Assembly (NCBI GenBank): GCA_016712345.1
Contig: JADJRH010000001.1
Location: forward strand, 1-64,000
From: Polyangiaceae bacterium
GTDB lineage: Bacteria; Myxococcota_A; Polyangia; Polyangiales; Polyangiaceae
Reading direction: 5' to 3'
Length of the DNA stretch: 64,000 bases
Part shown: one piece after another, positions 38,139-45,557 of the stretch
How positions within the stretch are numbered: the first letter of the stretch is position 1
Layout of the letters: each line of letters opens with the position of its first letter
The notes under the pieces: model-generated
Seen by the model: the letters and a program-made list of their open reading frames with translations, nothing else
Databases searched by the model: none
What the model was told of the DNA's origin: nothing
Translations under genes and position numbers: made by a program

Positions 38139-39317
38139 TCAGGTGGGTGACGGAGGGGCTCGGGCAAGAGGCAGGCTGTCGATGATTCCACCGCAATGGG
38201 TACACAGGCGGACATCGCGCCCAGTCAGGCGGCGAAGTTGTTCTACCCAGTCAGGTGGCGTTTCTTTTTCTTTGACCGGTTCGGCCGCAGCTTCGGTGGG
38301 TAGAGTGGTTGTTGGCTGGAGGAGGGCTTTGGCCGCCTTCCACTTGGCTTTTTGGGCGGAGGCGTACAAGCCGTAATGACGAATCTTGTGGAATCCGTCA
38401 GGCAGAATGTGCTGTACAAATCGTCGTAGGAATTCGACGGGACTGACCGTGGCCGTCTGTTGTTTGCGAGTCCGCCACGTGACATGGCTCGGTGTCACGT
38501 CCAATAGGCGACTGTTGGAGATCGCTACCCGATGGGTATACCTTCCCAGGTAGCGCAGGACATGCTCCGGTCGGCGGAAGGGGCGTTTGGCGTGGACGAC
38601 CCATCGGATTTTCCGGAGCGAAGCGACCAGTCTGTCGAATGCTTCGGGGTCTTGGAAGAGGTCGAGTTTGGCAAACGTGCCTTGATGATAAAGGTGTTTG
38701 ACGTGTTCGAGCATCTTGCCGCGAAAGACGGTGGACATCATTTCGCGGAGGAATAAAAAGGTGCGCCGGTGGACCCACCGTGAATGATTCAGGGCGAGTC
38801 CACCGGCGGTGACCAGCATGTGGACATGCGGGTGCAGGCGCAGGTCGCGTGTCCAGGTGTGCAGGACGGCGGTGATGCCAATCGTCGCTTTCCACTTGGA
38901 GGTGGCAAGGTCGACCAGTGTGCTTGTGGCCGCGTCAAAAAGGGCTGTGTACATCGCCGTGGGGGCGTGTCGACACAAGCTTCGCAACGGCGCCGGAAGG
39001 GTGAAGACCACGTGAAAGTGGCGGGTAGGTAACAGACGACTGGACCGCGTTTCGATCCATCTCTGTTGCGCGAGAGACTGGCATTTAGGGCAATGCCGGT
39101 TTCGGCACGAGTGGTAGACTGCGTGGGTATGGCCGCACGACCGGCATACGTCCAGATAACCGGACAGCCGCCCGGTGCGGCAGGCCGCCACTGCCCCCAA
39201 CACGCGCTTGGATAACGCGCTGAGTGGACAGTGCTGTTCCAACTCTACCCCATGACCGCGGACGATCTCCGCGATGTCAAACCGGGGGCGGCTGGATGCC
39301 GCGGGACAGTGGGTCAC
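38139..39317 (-). CDS. IS91-family (HUH, Y2-type) transposase
   Basis: 392 residues. The N-terminal zinc-binding part has C-x2-C-x12-C-x2-C spacing (CRSCGHTHAVYHSCRNRHCP followed by KC). The middle has the HUH-like HPHVHMLVTAGG motif, and RYLGRYTHRVAISNSRL is the conserved region with the catalytic tyrosines. Such transposases use rolling-circle replication and make no target duplication. The C-terminus ends with a CTHCGG element. The gene starts 12 bp after the tail of a tyrosine recombinase frame, an arrangement common in this IS family. Confidence 0.9.
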   Translation of the reverse strand: MTHCPAASSRPRFDIAEIVRGHGVELEQHCPLSALSKRVLGAVAACRTGRLSGYLDVCRSCGHTHAVYHSCRNRHCPKCQSLAQQRWIETRSSRLLPTRHFHVVFTLPAPLRSLCRHAPTAMYTALFDAATSTLVDLATSKWKATIGITAVLHTWTRDLRLHPHVHMLVTAGGLALNHSRWVHRRTFLFLREMMSTVFRGKMLEHVKHLYHQGTFAKLDLFQDPEAFDRLVASLRKIRWVVHAKRPFRRPEHVLRYLGRYTHRVAISNSRLLDVTPSHVTWRTRKQQTATVSPVEFLRRFVQHILPDGFHKIRHYGLYASAQKAKWKAAKALLQPTTTLPTEAAAEPVKEKETPPDWVEQLRRLTGRDVRLCTHCGGIIDSLPLARAPPSPT

Positions 39318-39329
39318 TGCCGCGGCACC

Positions 39330-39490
39330 TCAGCTCTCTCCTTCTTTTTGAGGGGTTTTCGTGCGAGGTGATTCGTGCGGAGTCAGGTTGCCAAGGTGGT
39401 CCAGCGGGCTTGGTGTCTGACCGATGAGTTTGGTGCTGACGCGAGCGTACCGGACGGTAGAAACAATGTTGGAATGTCCTAGTACCTCGA
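39330..39490 (-). pseudogene. Tyrosine recombinase, C-terminal remnant
   Basis: About 53 residues: IEVLGHSNIVSTVRYARVS, which contains the LGHSNI...T..Y box with the nucleophilic Tyr, then TPSPLDHLG. The upstream part with the Arg/Lys/His residues is absent; the IS630 element lies in its place. Because the IS91-type transposase begins 12 bp later, it is most likely the accessory recombinase of that element. The SPLD tail also recalls integron integrases, so a decayed intI is a less likely alternative. Confidence 0.6.
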
Positions 39491-39492
39491 TT

Positions 39493-40607
39493 CTATTGAA
39501 TTGATGGGTATAACCGACGGAGTTTGATGCGTGCGTCGGTGGTGGTGAAATGCCAGTGGACTTTCTTTTCTGGTCTTTTGGAGTGCCACTTTGAGATGAT
39601 TGAGCGGAGCAATTTGATACTGTCGACCCGCTGATCGAGGCACTGCGCCGATAGGATGGACAGGAAGATCTCAGCGACGTTGAGCCAGCTTCCGTGTTTG
39701 GGCGTGTGGTGGACTTCGAAACGGTGAGCGAGGCGGTAGGCTTCAACTGGAGTGAACGCTTCGTACAGGCACGCGAGCGAGTGGGTACTGAGGTTGTCCA
39801 TGACGAGCACGATCTTGGTGGCAGTGGGGTATTGTTCATCGGACAGTCGCCGCAGAAATTGAGCCAGGTCCAGGGAGCTTCGGTGTTCGGTAACCTCAAC
39901 CAGGGATCGACCTGTCAACGGTTCGACGGCAGCAAAGATATTGGCGGTGCCGCAGCGTTTGTACACGTCGTCCTCTCGCGCAGATTGGCCGGCGCGCGCG
40001 GGGATTCGCTCTTTAACGTGCGCGAGCAATTGCTTGCTTGTCTCGTCCAGGCAGACCTGCGGACGCGCTGGGTCGTAGGGGCGATGGTAGACTTCGAGGA
40101 CATCTTCCATGGCGTACACGAACGGTCCGTTTTCGCGGGGAGGTATGCAGAAACGCTCTACCCGCCAGGGCTTGAGTTCATTTTTTTTAGAGCCCGCTGA
40201 ATGGTCGACTTGCTCACGTTGTCGAAGATATTCAACTCAACAAGCCTGTCCGCCAATAGGCCAAGGGTCCAACGCACTCTACCCATGGGCGGCTCACTAC
40301 AAGCGAGCAGCACCAGATGTGCTTCGGCAGTACCGTCGAGCTTACGTGGACGCGAGGGGAGGTCTTGTGCCTTGCGTTCCAGGCAAGCCTGGATCCCGAG
40401 TTCGCAGCATCGCTTACGGACACGCTCGACTGTCACGAGTCCCACCCCCACATCCTCGGCAATCTCCGCGTCTGTCAACCCCTCGTCCGCTTTCAACAAG
40501 ATCCTCGCACGGGTCTGCTTCCAACTGGACACACGCCTTTTGCTAACGATCTCACTCAACCCATCCCGCTCTACCGCAGTCAGATTGACAACGTACCGCT
40601 TCTTCAT
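39493..40607 (-). CDS. IS630-family transposase, expressed by -1 frameshift
   Basis: Two overlapping frames. The first (40607-40158) has the N-terminal HTH (ADEGLTDAEIAEDVGVGLVT). The run A8 (complement of 40181-40188) gives the heptamer A-AAA-AAA; a -1 slip there continues as NELKPWRVERFCIPP and then MEDVLEVYHRPYDP, exactly the expected family sequence. The second frame carries the DDE residues: CLDETSKQL, VLVMDNLSTH and SWLNVAEIFLS. The A-rich slippery site argues for programmed frameshifting rather than decay. Confidence 0.85.
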
Positions 40608-40769
40608 TCCCAAGATGGAACACAATCCACCGCCGATGGAAAGCGTCCTGAAAATGATGGACAACATCGCGCGCTTTGCGAGGCTGTCGCTCGACAGTTG
40701 CCGCGCTCGGGAACCCATCACTTCGATGGAATCACGGCACCAGTTCCGCTCGTCAGAAGTTTGGCCCTG

Positions 40770-41214
40770 ATTGACCCCTTCGTGCGGAACTAGCCGCGCG
40801 CAAGCGCGGGGGGTGTGGGGCGGAGCCCACGAGACAAAAGATAGTGTCGCGTGGGCGAAGCGCGCCGCGTCGGCGGCGCCAAAAGTCCGACAGGACTTTT
40901 GACACGCGGCACTAGATTTGACCTCCCCGATCGATATTGTTGGAATTGTGTTAGGTAATCCAGGCTACCTTCGTCCGCCTCAAGTCCACGACAGTCTGGT
41001 CAGAACTTGTAACGCAACCTTGGTGTGGTGCGACCATCAAACGGGAACCGAAATCCCAAGTTCAACTGCTGCCGGCGGATCTTCATGACTCTCTTGGCGG
41101 TCACCATCCAATCGTTCTCTGGACGAGAATAAGACGGGCAGTGAAAGCAAACTTCGCTCTTGCGGCGATACTCAGCGCATGGTATGACTATCATGACCCA
41201 CATGGGAGTTTTCA
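40770..41214. other. Gene-less stretch with GC-rich and CAAAAGTCC hairpins
   Basis: Holds a CGCGCGCAAGCGCG palindrome near 40796, the terminator-like hairpin at 40880-40901 and then about 300 bp with only a weak minus-strand 73-codon frame (41000-41221) that I do not accept as a gene. Confidence 0.55.
40880..40901. terminator. CAAAAGTCC/GGACTTTTG hairpin
   Basis: Nine-bp perfect arms around GACA. A-rich and T-rich edges allow bidirectional termination. Inverted copy at 44670-44691. Confidence 0.5.
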
Positions 41215-41502
41215 ATGGCAAAAGCCATGACCGTCGCGGAGGCGAAAGCGCACTTCTCGGAATGTATCAAGTCTGCTGAGGATGGGGAGATTGTCGTCAT
41301 CACTCGGTACGGGAAAGCTGCCGCGGCCGTCGTGTCCGCAAAGTACTTGAGCGAATTGGAAGACAAGGGTAAACTTGATGCCGGACGACGCGGTTTAGCC
41401 GCACTTGTCGGGCGATTCAATGATGGTGACGACTTCACCACTCAAATTGAAGCGGTCGTTCGGAATCGCGCCGCATCAAGGAAAACCCCGACATTGGGCT
41501 GA
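41215..41502 (+). CDS. Phd/YefM-family antitoxin
   Basis: 95 residues. MTVAEAKAHFSECIKSAEDG followed by EIVVITRYGKAAAAVVSAK is the classical Phd/YefM fold: an N-terminal DNA-binding strand-helix, and a C-terminal toxin-neutralising tail. The partner gene begins 2 bp after its stop but is truncated, so the antitoxin is now an orphan. It may still repress its own promoter. Confidence 0.85.
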   Translation: MAKAMTVAEAKAHFSECIKSAEDGEIVVITRYGKAAAAVVSAKYLSELEDKGKLDAGRRGLAALVGRFNDGDDFTTQIEAVVRNRAASRKTPTLG

Positions 41503-41504
41503 CA

Positions 41505-41657
41505 ATGCTCTACTTGTTTGATACGGACGCGATTTCGGAAACATTGAAGCCGAAACCTGCTGCTGCATTCGTCCAATGGCTCAACGATATCCCGCGGCAA
41601 GACCAATGCGCCAGCGCCATCTCGATGAATGACTGGCCAGGATCTTTGGGGCGTTAA
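41505..41657 (+). pseudogene. VapC-like PIN toxin, truncated
   Basis: 50 residues: LYLFDTDAISETLKPKPAAA is the start of a PIN domain including the first catalytic Asp, and it runs to QCASAIS, where intact relatives continue with the E-rich second motif. Here the frame ends in unrelated MNDWPGSLGR. About two thirds of the domain and the remaining acidic residues are lost, so no RNase is expected. Confidence 0.75.
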
Positions 41658-41659
41658 CC

Positions 41660-42259
41660 GTGGACATCGACTACTTGCCTGGTGACCCCACGAAGCTACC
41701 GGGCGCCATCGGTGTCATGTCTGCGCCAGGGCGAGAGCGCGAGCTGGCAGCGGATCTGGATGAGCTTGCCGAGAGGCATGGCTGTGTCGTCCTTGTATCG
41801 CTCGTGAGCGATCACGAACTCGGCCTCTTGCGCATTGCCGATCTACCCGAGCGCTCCGCCGAGCGTGGGATCCGCGTGATTCGGTTTCCGTTCGGTGATT
41901 TTTCCACGGCCGACTCGATCGAGGAGGTCATGTCGCTCACGACCGAGATCATTCGCGTCGCGAGGCGTGGCGGCATGGTTGCGATTCATTGCTGGGCCGG
42001 CCTCGGGCGTGCGGGCCTCGTAGCGGCATGCTGCTTGGTTGCGCGCGGCTTGTCCTCCAGCGATGCCGTCGCAGCGGTTCGACGATGCCGTCCACGAGCC
42101 ATCGAGAACAGTGACCAGGAGGAGTTCATCGACCAGTTTGCGGTGATGCTTGCCGCGGCCGAACCACGTGATCACTCGAGAACAGATGGCTCGTTGCCCG
42201 ATGCCCTCGAGCCCCGCTCGAGCGAGAAACCTCAGTCCCCAGCTTCTATTTCGAAGTGA
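41660..42259 (+). CDS. Dual-specificity / Tyr-phosphatase-like protein
   Basis: 199 residues from GTG 41660. The active-site loop IHCWAGLGRAGLVA (HC-x5-R) lies near residues 108-121, with an upstream Asp in DHELGLL/FPFGDFST as the candidate general acid. The pattern resembles CDKN3-type phosphatases. The start sits 3 bp after the truncated PIN frame, and the final residues overlap a PIN pseudogene in another frame, so both ends are recombination scars. The enzyme core appears intact. Confidence 0.75.
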   Translation: MDIDYLPGDPTKLPGAIGVMSAPGRERELAADLDELAERHGCVVLVSLVSDHELGLLRIADLPERSAERGIRVIRFPFGDFSTADSIEEVMSLTTEIIRVARRGGMVAIHCWAGLGRAGLVAACCLVARGLSSSDAVAAVRRCRPRAIENSDQEEFIDQFAVMLAAAEPRDHSRTDGSLPDALEPRSSEKPQSPASISK

Positions 42260-42606
42260 AGGCGGAAGCGGAGATGGTGGCTCGCCGCGTATGGACGCGC
42301 ACGTGGTGGGCCAATGCGATTGGCACTACGGAGTTGGTCACCAGTCTCGCGGTGGTTGAGGAGCTTGAGCGTGGTGACTTCCACGCCAAGGAAGACGTCT
42401 CTCCTTGATTGCGACGCTACCAATTGTTGCCGTCGACGAAGCCATCGTTGAAATTGTTCAAGCGTACATTCGACACCGGGTGATGCCGTCGGACCCAACG
42501 ACATATCCGGCGAGTAAACGGGCTGGCCGGCCTTTTTACTCCCGCGCTTGTCACACCACTCGAACTGCTTGGAGGCGACGACGATGAAGAAAGACCCGGC
42601 AATTGA
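42244..42606 (+). pseudogene. PIN-domain toxin, frameshifted and internally deleted
   Basis: Three frames must be joined: SFYFEVKAEAEMVARRVWTR...LAVVEELERGDF, then IVAVDEAIVEIVQAYIRHRV, then GLFTPALVTPLELLGGDDDE. This is the order of a known type of PIN protein, but the first about 15 residues and the segment between YIRHRVMPSDP and GLFTP (about 40 residues, with catalytic acids) are gone. It overlaps the start of the next gene as in intact operons. Confidence 0.65.
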
Positions 42607-42796
42607 AGCAATCCGGCAGGCTCGACGCGAGATCTCCCGTGAACTTGGCAACGACCCCGCAAGACTGATTGCGCACTACAAAGAACGGCAGACACATTTC
42701 CAGGGTCGACTAATTCACGGCCCCGAGGATGTCGCGCCCAGTGGAGACACAGCCCAGCCAACCGTTGCTGCTGAGAAGCGTGTTCGGGCGCCCTGA
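42584..42796 (+). CDS. Small antitoxin-like protein downstream of the PIN pseudogene
   Basis: 70 residues. DPAIEAIRQARREISRELGN followed by DPARLIAHYKERQ is a helical pattern typical of small proteins encoded just after PIN genes; presumed antitoxin. Start overlaps the PIN remnant by 23 bp. Its toxin is broken, so it is an orphan. Confidence 0.6.
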   Translation: MKKDPAIEAIRQARREISRELGNDPARLIAHYKERQTHFQGRLIHGPEDVAPSGDTAQPTVAAEKRVRAP

Positions 42797-42831
42797 CGCG
42801 CCGCCGGCGGCTATTCCGATACCCATTCTCC

Positions 42832-43347
42832 TTGGACTCGACTGGAGATTCCCCATTGGACTTGGCATCAGTGAAAGCTCGATTGAGGGAGGTGGAGAAC
42901 GAACTCGCCACTCTGTCGCACGTTCGCTTCCACACCTTCCTCCGCGACGGCCGGCCGCTGCACGTCTGCCTTACCGATCGGCTCCGGCGGGCCGCACGAA
43001 AGGAGGGCGTCTGGAAGTCACGCCAGATGCTCACCACGCTCAAGAATGCCGCCTATGGCTTCGACGAGCAGCACGCGCGGAGCGTCTCCGGGCGCGACGG
43101 TGTCTTTCTGCTGGATCGAACGTTCCGGCCGGTGAACGCAATGATGGTCAAGATATTCGACAGGTACATCGACCACCCCGGCGGCGGCGCCGAGACCCTG
43201 GCGGAGTCATTTGGTGTGCCGCTGTCCGAGTTGCGCGCCGTCCGCTTGGTATCCCATCACATGAGGCTTCTGGGAGTCCTCATTCGGAAACCGAACGAGG
43301 ATTGGCTCGTGCTCGTGGATTGCGATACTTCGAAGGAAGGTGCCTAA
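42832..43347 (+). CDS. Unknown 171-aa protein ending in an attC-like site
   Basis: Begins at TTG 42832 or GTG 42871; no clear ribosome site distinguishes them. The sequence has a coiled N-terminus (VKARLREVENELATLSHVRF), a mixed middle (RDGVFLLDRTFRPVNAMMVK) and a helix-turn-helix-like LAESFGVPLSELRAVRL. No family recognised. Its stop codon lies in the left box of the site 43342-43428, as for a cassette gene. Confidence 0.55.
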   Translation: MDSTGDSPLDLASVKARLREVENELATLSHVRFHTFLRDGRPLHVCLTDRLRRAARKEGVWKSRQMLTTLKNAAYGFDEQHARSVSGRDGVFLLDRTFRPVNAMMVKIFDRYIDHPGGGAETLAESFGVPLSELRAVRLVSHHMRLLGVLIRKPNEDWLVLVDCDTSKEGA

Positions 43348-43428
43348 CAATGAGCATTTCATCGCCGACCTCTGAACAGGCTTCCCATCTTCACGATCAC
43401 AATCAGGTCGGCGTAAATGCAGGTGGCC
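43342..43428 (+). other. Degenerate attC-like site (attC_31)
   Basis: Left box GCCTAAC (43342-43348); CGCCGACCT pairs AGGTCGGCG and GCATTT pairs AAATGC. The right box reads GGTGGCC instead of GTTRRRY, so recombination activity is doubtful. Confidence 0.45.
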
Positions 43429-43536
43429 GAGGATGGACTCAATGCGTGTGATCGAATCCTTGCAAACTGGGATGCGCGGCAGCCGACACCCGTTCACGCG
43501 CGCGAACGAACAGTGTGATTGGAATTAAGGCGGCGC

Positions 43537-43929
43537 TCAAAGGCGGCCCTGGGCAGTCCACTTGTGACCGGAGCCGGTGGATTCGGTATAGTCGCCGGTC
43601 TGTACAATGTAGACTGATTCGTTCGCCTCAAGATCGAAGCTGCACATCGCCTCGTTTTTTGTAATGCCCTTGACGAGCAGCTCACACCCTGCAATCCAAC
43701 TCGATGTGCTGCCGGCTTTTTTGGTGAGGCCAATGCCGCCCTTGGAACAACCGTGCGAGTACTTGACTGTGACAACTTCCACCGAGTCGTGGATGTTGCT
43801 GTAGATCGCCAAATCCTGGGCGGTGCCGCACTCAATTTCTCCAGAGTAGGTTCCCGCGCGAGCGTCACCTTGGAGGCTGAATACGGCAACTGCAACGGCG
43901 ATAGACAGGGAGGCGAAATGGCTCTTCAT
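43537..43929 (-). CDS. Small secreted protein, four cysteines
   Basis: 130 residues. GAGG stands 6 bp before the ATG. A signal peptide (ASLSIAVAVAVFSL) with likely cleavage after ARA gives a mature protein of about 105 residues with four Cys, enough for two disulphides, and beta-rich patterns (DSVEVVTVKYSHGC). No family recognised. Divergent from the next secreted protein. Confidence 0.65.
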   Translation of the reverse strand: MKSHFASLSIAVAVAVFSLQGDARAGTYSGEIECGTAQDLAIYSNIHDSVEVVTVKYSHGCSKGGIGLTKKAGSTSSWIAGCELLVKGITKNEAMCSFDLEANESVYIVQTGDYTESTGSGHKWTAQGRL

Positions 43930-44251
43930 GGTAGACCTCGAAAGGGTTGAAAGGGGTCACACGACAACTCAATTGGTCGTTCGAACCGGCATATCGCATC
44001 GGTCGTGCCAGCATTCTTCGGCGGTAGAATGGCCGCAGTTGATAAGGAGAGTGGCTGTTCCCCGCGGGCCGCACGCGGGCCGCGCGCGGGCACGCTCACC
44101 GGGGTGAAACTCGGCACATGGGGCCGAAGCGGTTTTCGAGGCAAGTATAAAGGTACACGGCGCTGGCGCATGCCTTGCCAATGGGAATGGGCACGACGCC
44201 CAGCTGCGGCTGCGTCACAACGACGGATTCAGCAGAAGAATGGAGCCTCCC
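43930..44251. other. Divergent intergenic region
   Basis: No gene. Contains a triplicated GCGGGCCGC-like GC tract (44080-44097), which may form a hairpin, and a TATAAAGGT stretch near 44147 that could be a -10 for the rightward gene. Confidence 0.5.
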
Positions 44252-44662
44252 ATGATTCGATTCCCCATGAAAAAGCGACCTCTCGCGGCCCTATCCCTCG
44301 CGACGGCCATTGGCTTGCTCGCGGGCGCGGCGTACGCAAGTGAAAGCTATTTCGAGAACGCTGAAGTGTACAACGCGAAAGGCGACAAGCACTTTGCGAA
44401 TGTCTACGTGAACTACGACACCAAAGTGTGCAAGTTTTCAGACTCGTTCGAGCCGATCGAGTTGACTGGTACATGGAGTTGGATGCCTGACGGCAGCGAC
44501 ATTGAATGTGTCGGGAGCGACGGCGGCGTTATCTTTGAGATCCAACGCTACGTCCCAATTCTACCCCCTCCTGGACACCTGAAATTCAAGGCGTTCATGC
44601 GCCACTCCCGGTACGATGGCCGAGAACTCACGTGGGCTCTGACGTTGGTGAAAGGGACCTAG
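44252..44662 (+). CDS. Small secreted protein
   Basis: 136 residues from ATG 44252 with GGAG 8 bp upstream. Signal peptide RPLAALSLATAIGLLAG, cleavage probably after AYA. The mature part is beta-rich (HFANVYVNYDTKVCKFSD) with two Cys. Function unknown. Ends 8 bp before a hairpin terminator. Confidence 0.65.
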   Translation: MIRFPMKKRPLAALSLATAIGLLAGAAYASESYFENAEVYNAKGDKHFANVYVNYDTKVCKFSDSFEPIELTGTWSWMPDGSDIECVGSDGGVIFEIQRYVPILPPPGHLKFKAFMRHSRYDGRELTWALTLVKGT

Positions 44663-44669
44663 GCGTGTT

Positions 44670-44691
44670 CAAAAGTCCTGCCGGACTTTTG
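44670..44691. terminator. CAAAAGTCC/GGACTTTTG hairpin terminator
   Basis: Nine-bp perfect arms around TGCC, lying between the stops of two convergent genes (44662 and 44744). Suits bidirectional termination. Confidence 0.65.
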
Positions 44692-44743
44692 GCGCCGCTG
44701 ACGCGGCGCGCGCCCCGCTGAAGCGTCCTCGCTGCTACCCACT

Positions 44744-45454
44744 CTACTTGGACAACACCTTGAGAAGTTTGTCGCGCACGGCGCTGCTGCTCCATGTGGA
44801 TAGTGCTTCGTTCAACTTGCGCTCTTCCGCCTCGTCGGGCACAAGATCCGTTGCGAGAACCCCCCTCAAGTCACCCTTGGTAAGACGGTAAGCGTCGCGT
44901 GGGTGAGCTGCCAATGTTGAAAGTCGCGCCCGAGCCGCGGCCATAACATCATCCGCCAATTCATCCACCAAGCCAAGCTGAACGGCTTCTACCGGTGCGA
45001 CCAAATCGCCGCCGAGGAGCAAACGATCCTCGGAATGTGCCGGCAACCGCCTTCGAACAATGGTCAGGATCCGAGGCGGGAACCTGACACCCAGTGCCGT
45101 TTCATTCAGACCGATCCGAGCGCGCGCTCCGGTGGTCATGACTCGATGGTCGCAGCAGATTGCGGTCACGCAGCCTCCGGCAATGGCATGACCGTTGATA
45201 GCCGCCACGGTTGGCCCCGGGTAAAGGTACAGGGTTGACATGCACTCTTCCAAGAGGCGCAGGAAAGAAAGCATGTCCTCACGTCGTTCAAGCGTTGCCA
45301 CTTCTTTCAGGTTGAGCCCCGCCGAAAACGCATCACCCGCACCGGTAAGCAATACCGGTTCACCACCGGCCGCACGAAGGCTCTCCAAAAGGAACGTCAT
45401 CATTGCCGTCCCAAGTGAGTTTTTCCCAGGCCCATCCATCTTGATTTCGATCAT
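44744..45454 (-). CDS. Enoyl-CoA hydratase/isomerase (crotonase) family protein
   Basis: 236 residues from ATG 45454. The crotonase fold is shown by GAGDAFSAGLNLKEVA (oxyanion-hole strand) and INGHAIAGGCVTAICCDHRV (second oxyanion Gly-Gly and CoA pocket). The usual catalytic Glu region reads NETALGVRFPP. The reaction (hydration, isomerisation or hydrolysis of acyl-CoA) cannot be fixed. Divergent from the next gene with a 103-bp gap. Confidence 0.85.
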   Translation of the reverse strand: MIEIKMDGPGKNSLGTAMMTFLLESLRAAGGEPVLLTGAGDAFSAGLNLKEVATLERREDMLSFLRLLEECMSTLYLYPGPTVAAINGHAIAGGCVTAICCDHRVMTTGARARIGLNETALGVRFPPRILTIVRRRLPAHSEDRLLLGGDLVAPVEAVQLGLVDELADDVMAAARARLSTLAAHPRDAYRLTKGDLRGVLATDLVPDEAEERKLNEALSTWSSSAVRDKLLKVLSK

Positions 45455-45557
45455 TGCTCGTTTGCTACAATCGCCCGGCTCGGGCAGCAAGTGTTTCACG
45501 CGCTTCGTGCCTTGAGAATGCGAGCGCCTTTCACCATAAACGCGAACCCAGCAGACC

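Larger units (their letters stand above)
38139..40607 (-). mobile_element. IS91-like element with IS630-like element beside or inside it
   Basis: Coding content spans 38139-40607 on the minus strand. The IS630 frame ends at 39493, immediately where the recombinase tail of the IS91-like element begins, so the IS630 element probably inserted into that gene. Terminal repeats could not be identified for either. Confidence 0.7.

Noticed and set aside
37924..38205. 93-codon minus-strand frame overlapping the IS91-like transposase end
   Set aside because: Overlaps the transposase C-terminus in another frame and has random-like composition.
40940..40956. GTTAGGT box at about 40949 as an extra attC
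   Set aside because: No matching RYYYAAC box with internal pairing at a suitable distance.
41000..41221. 73-codon minus-strand frame before the Phd gene
   Set aside because: No recognisable motif or ribosome site; treated as intergenic.
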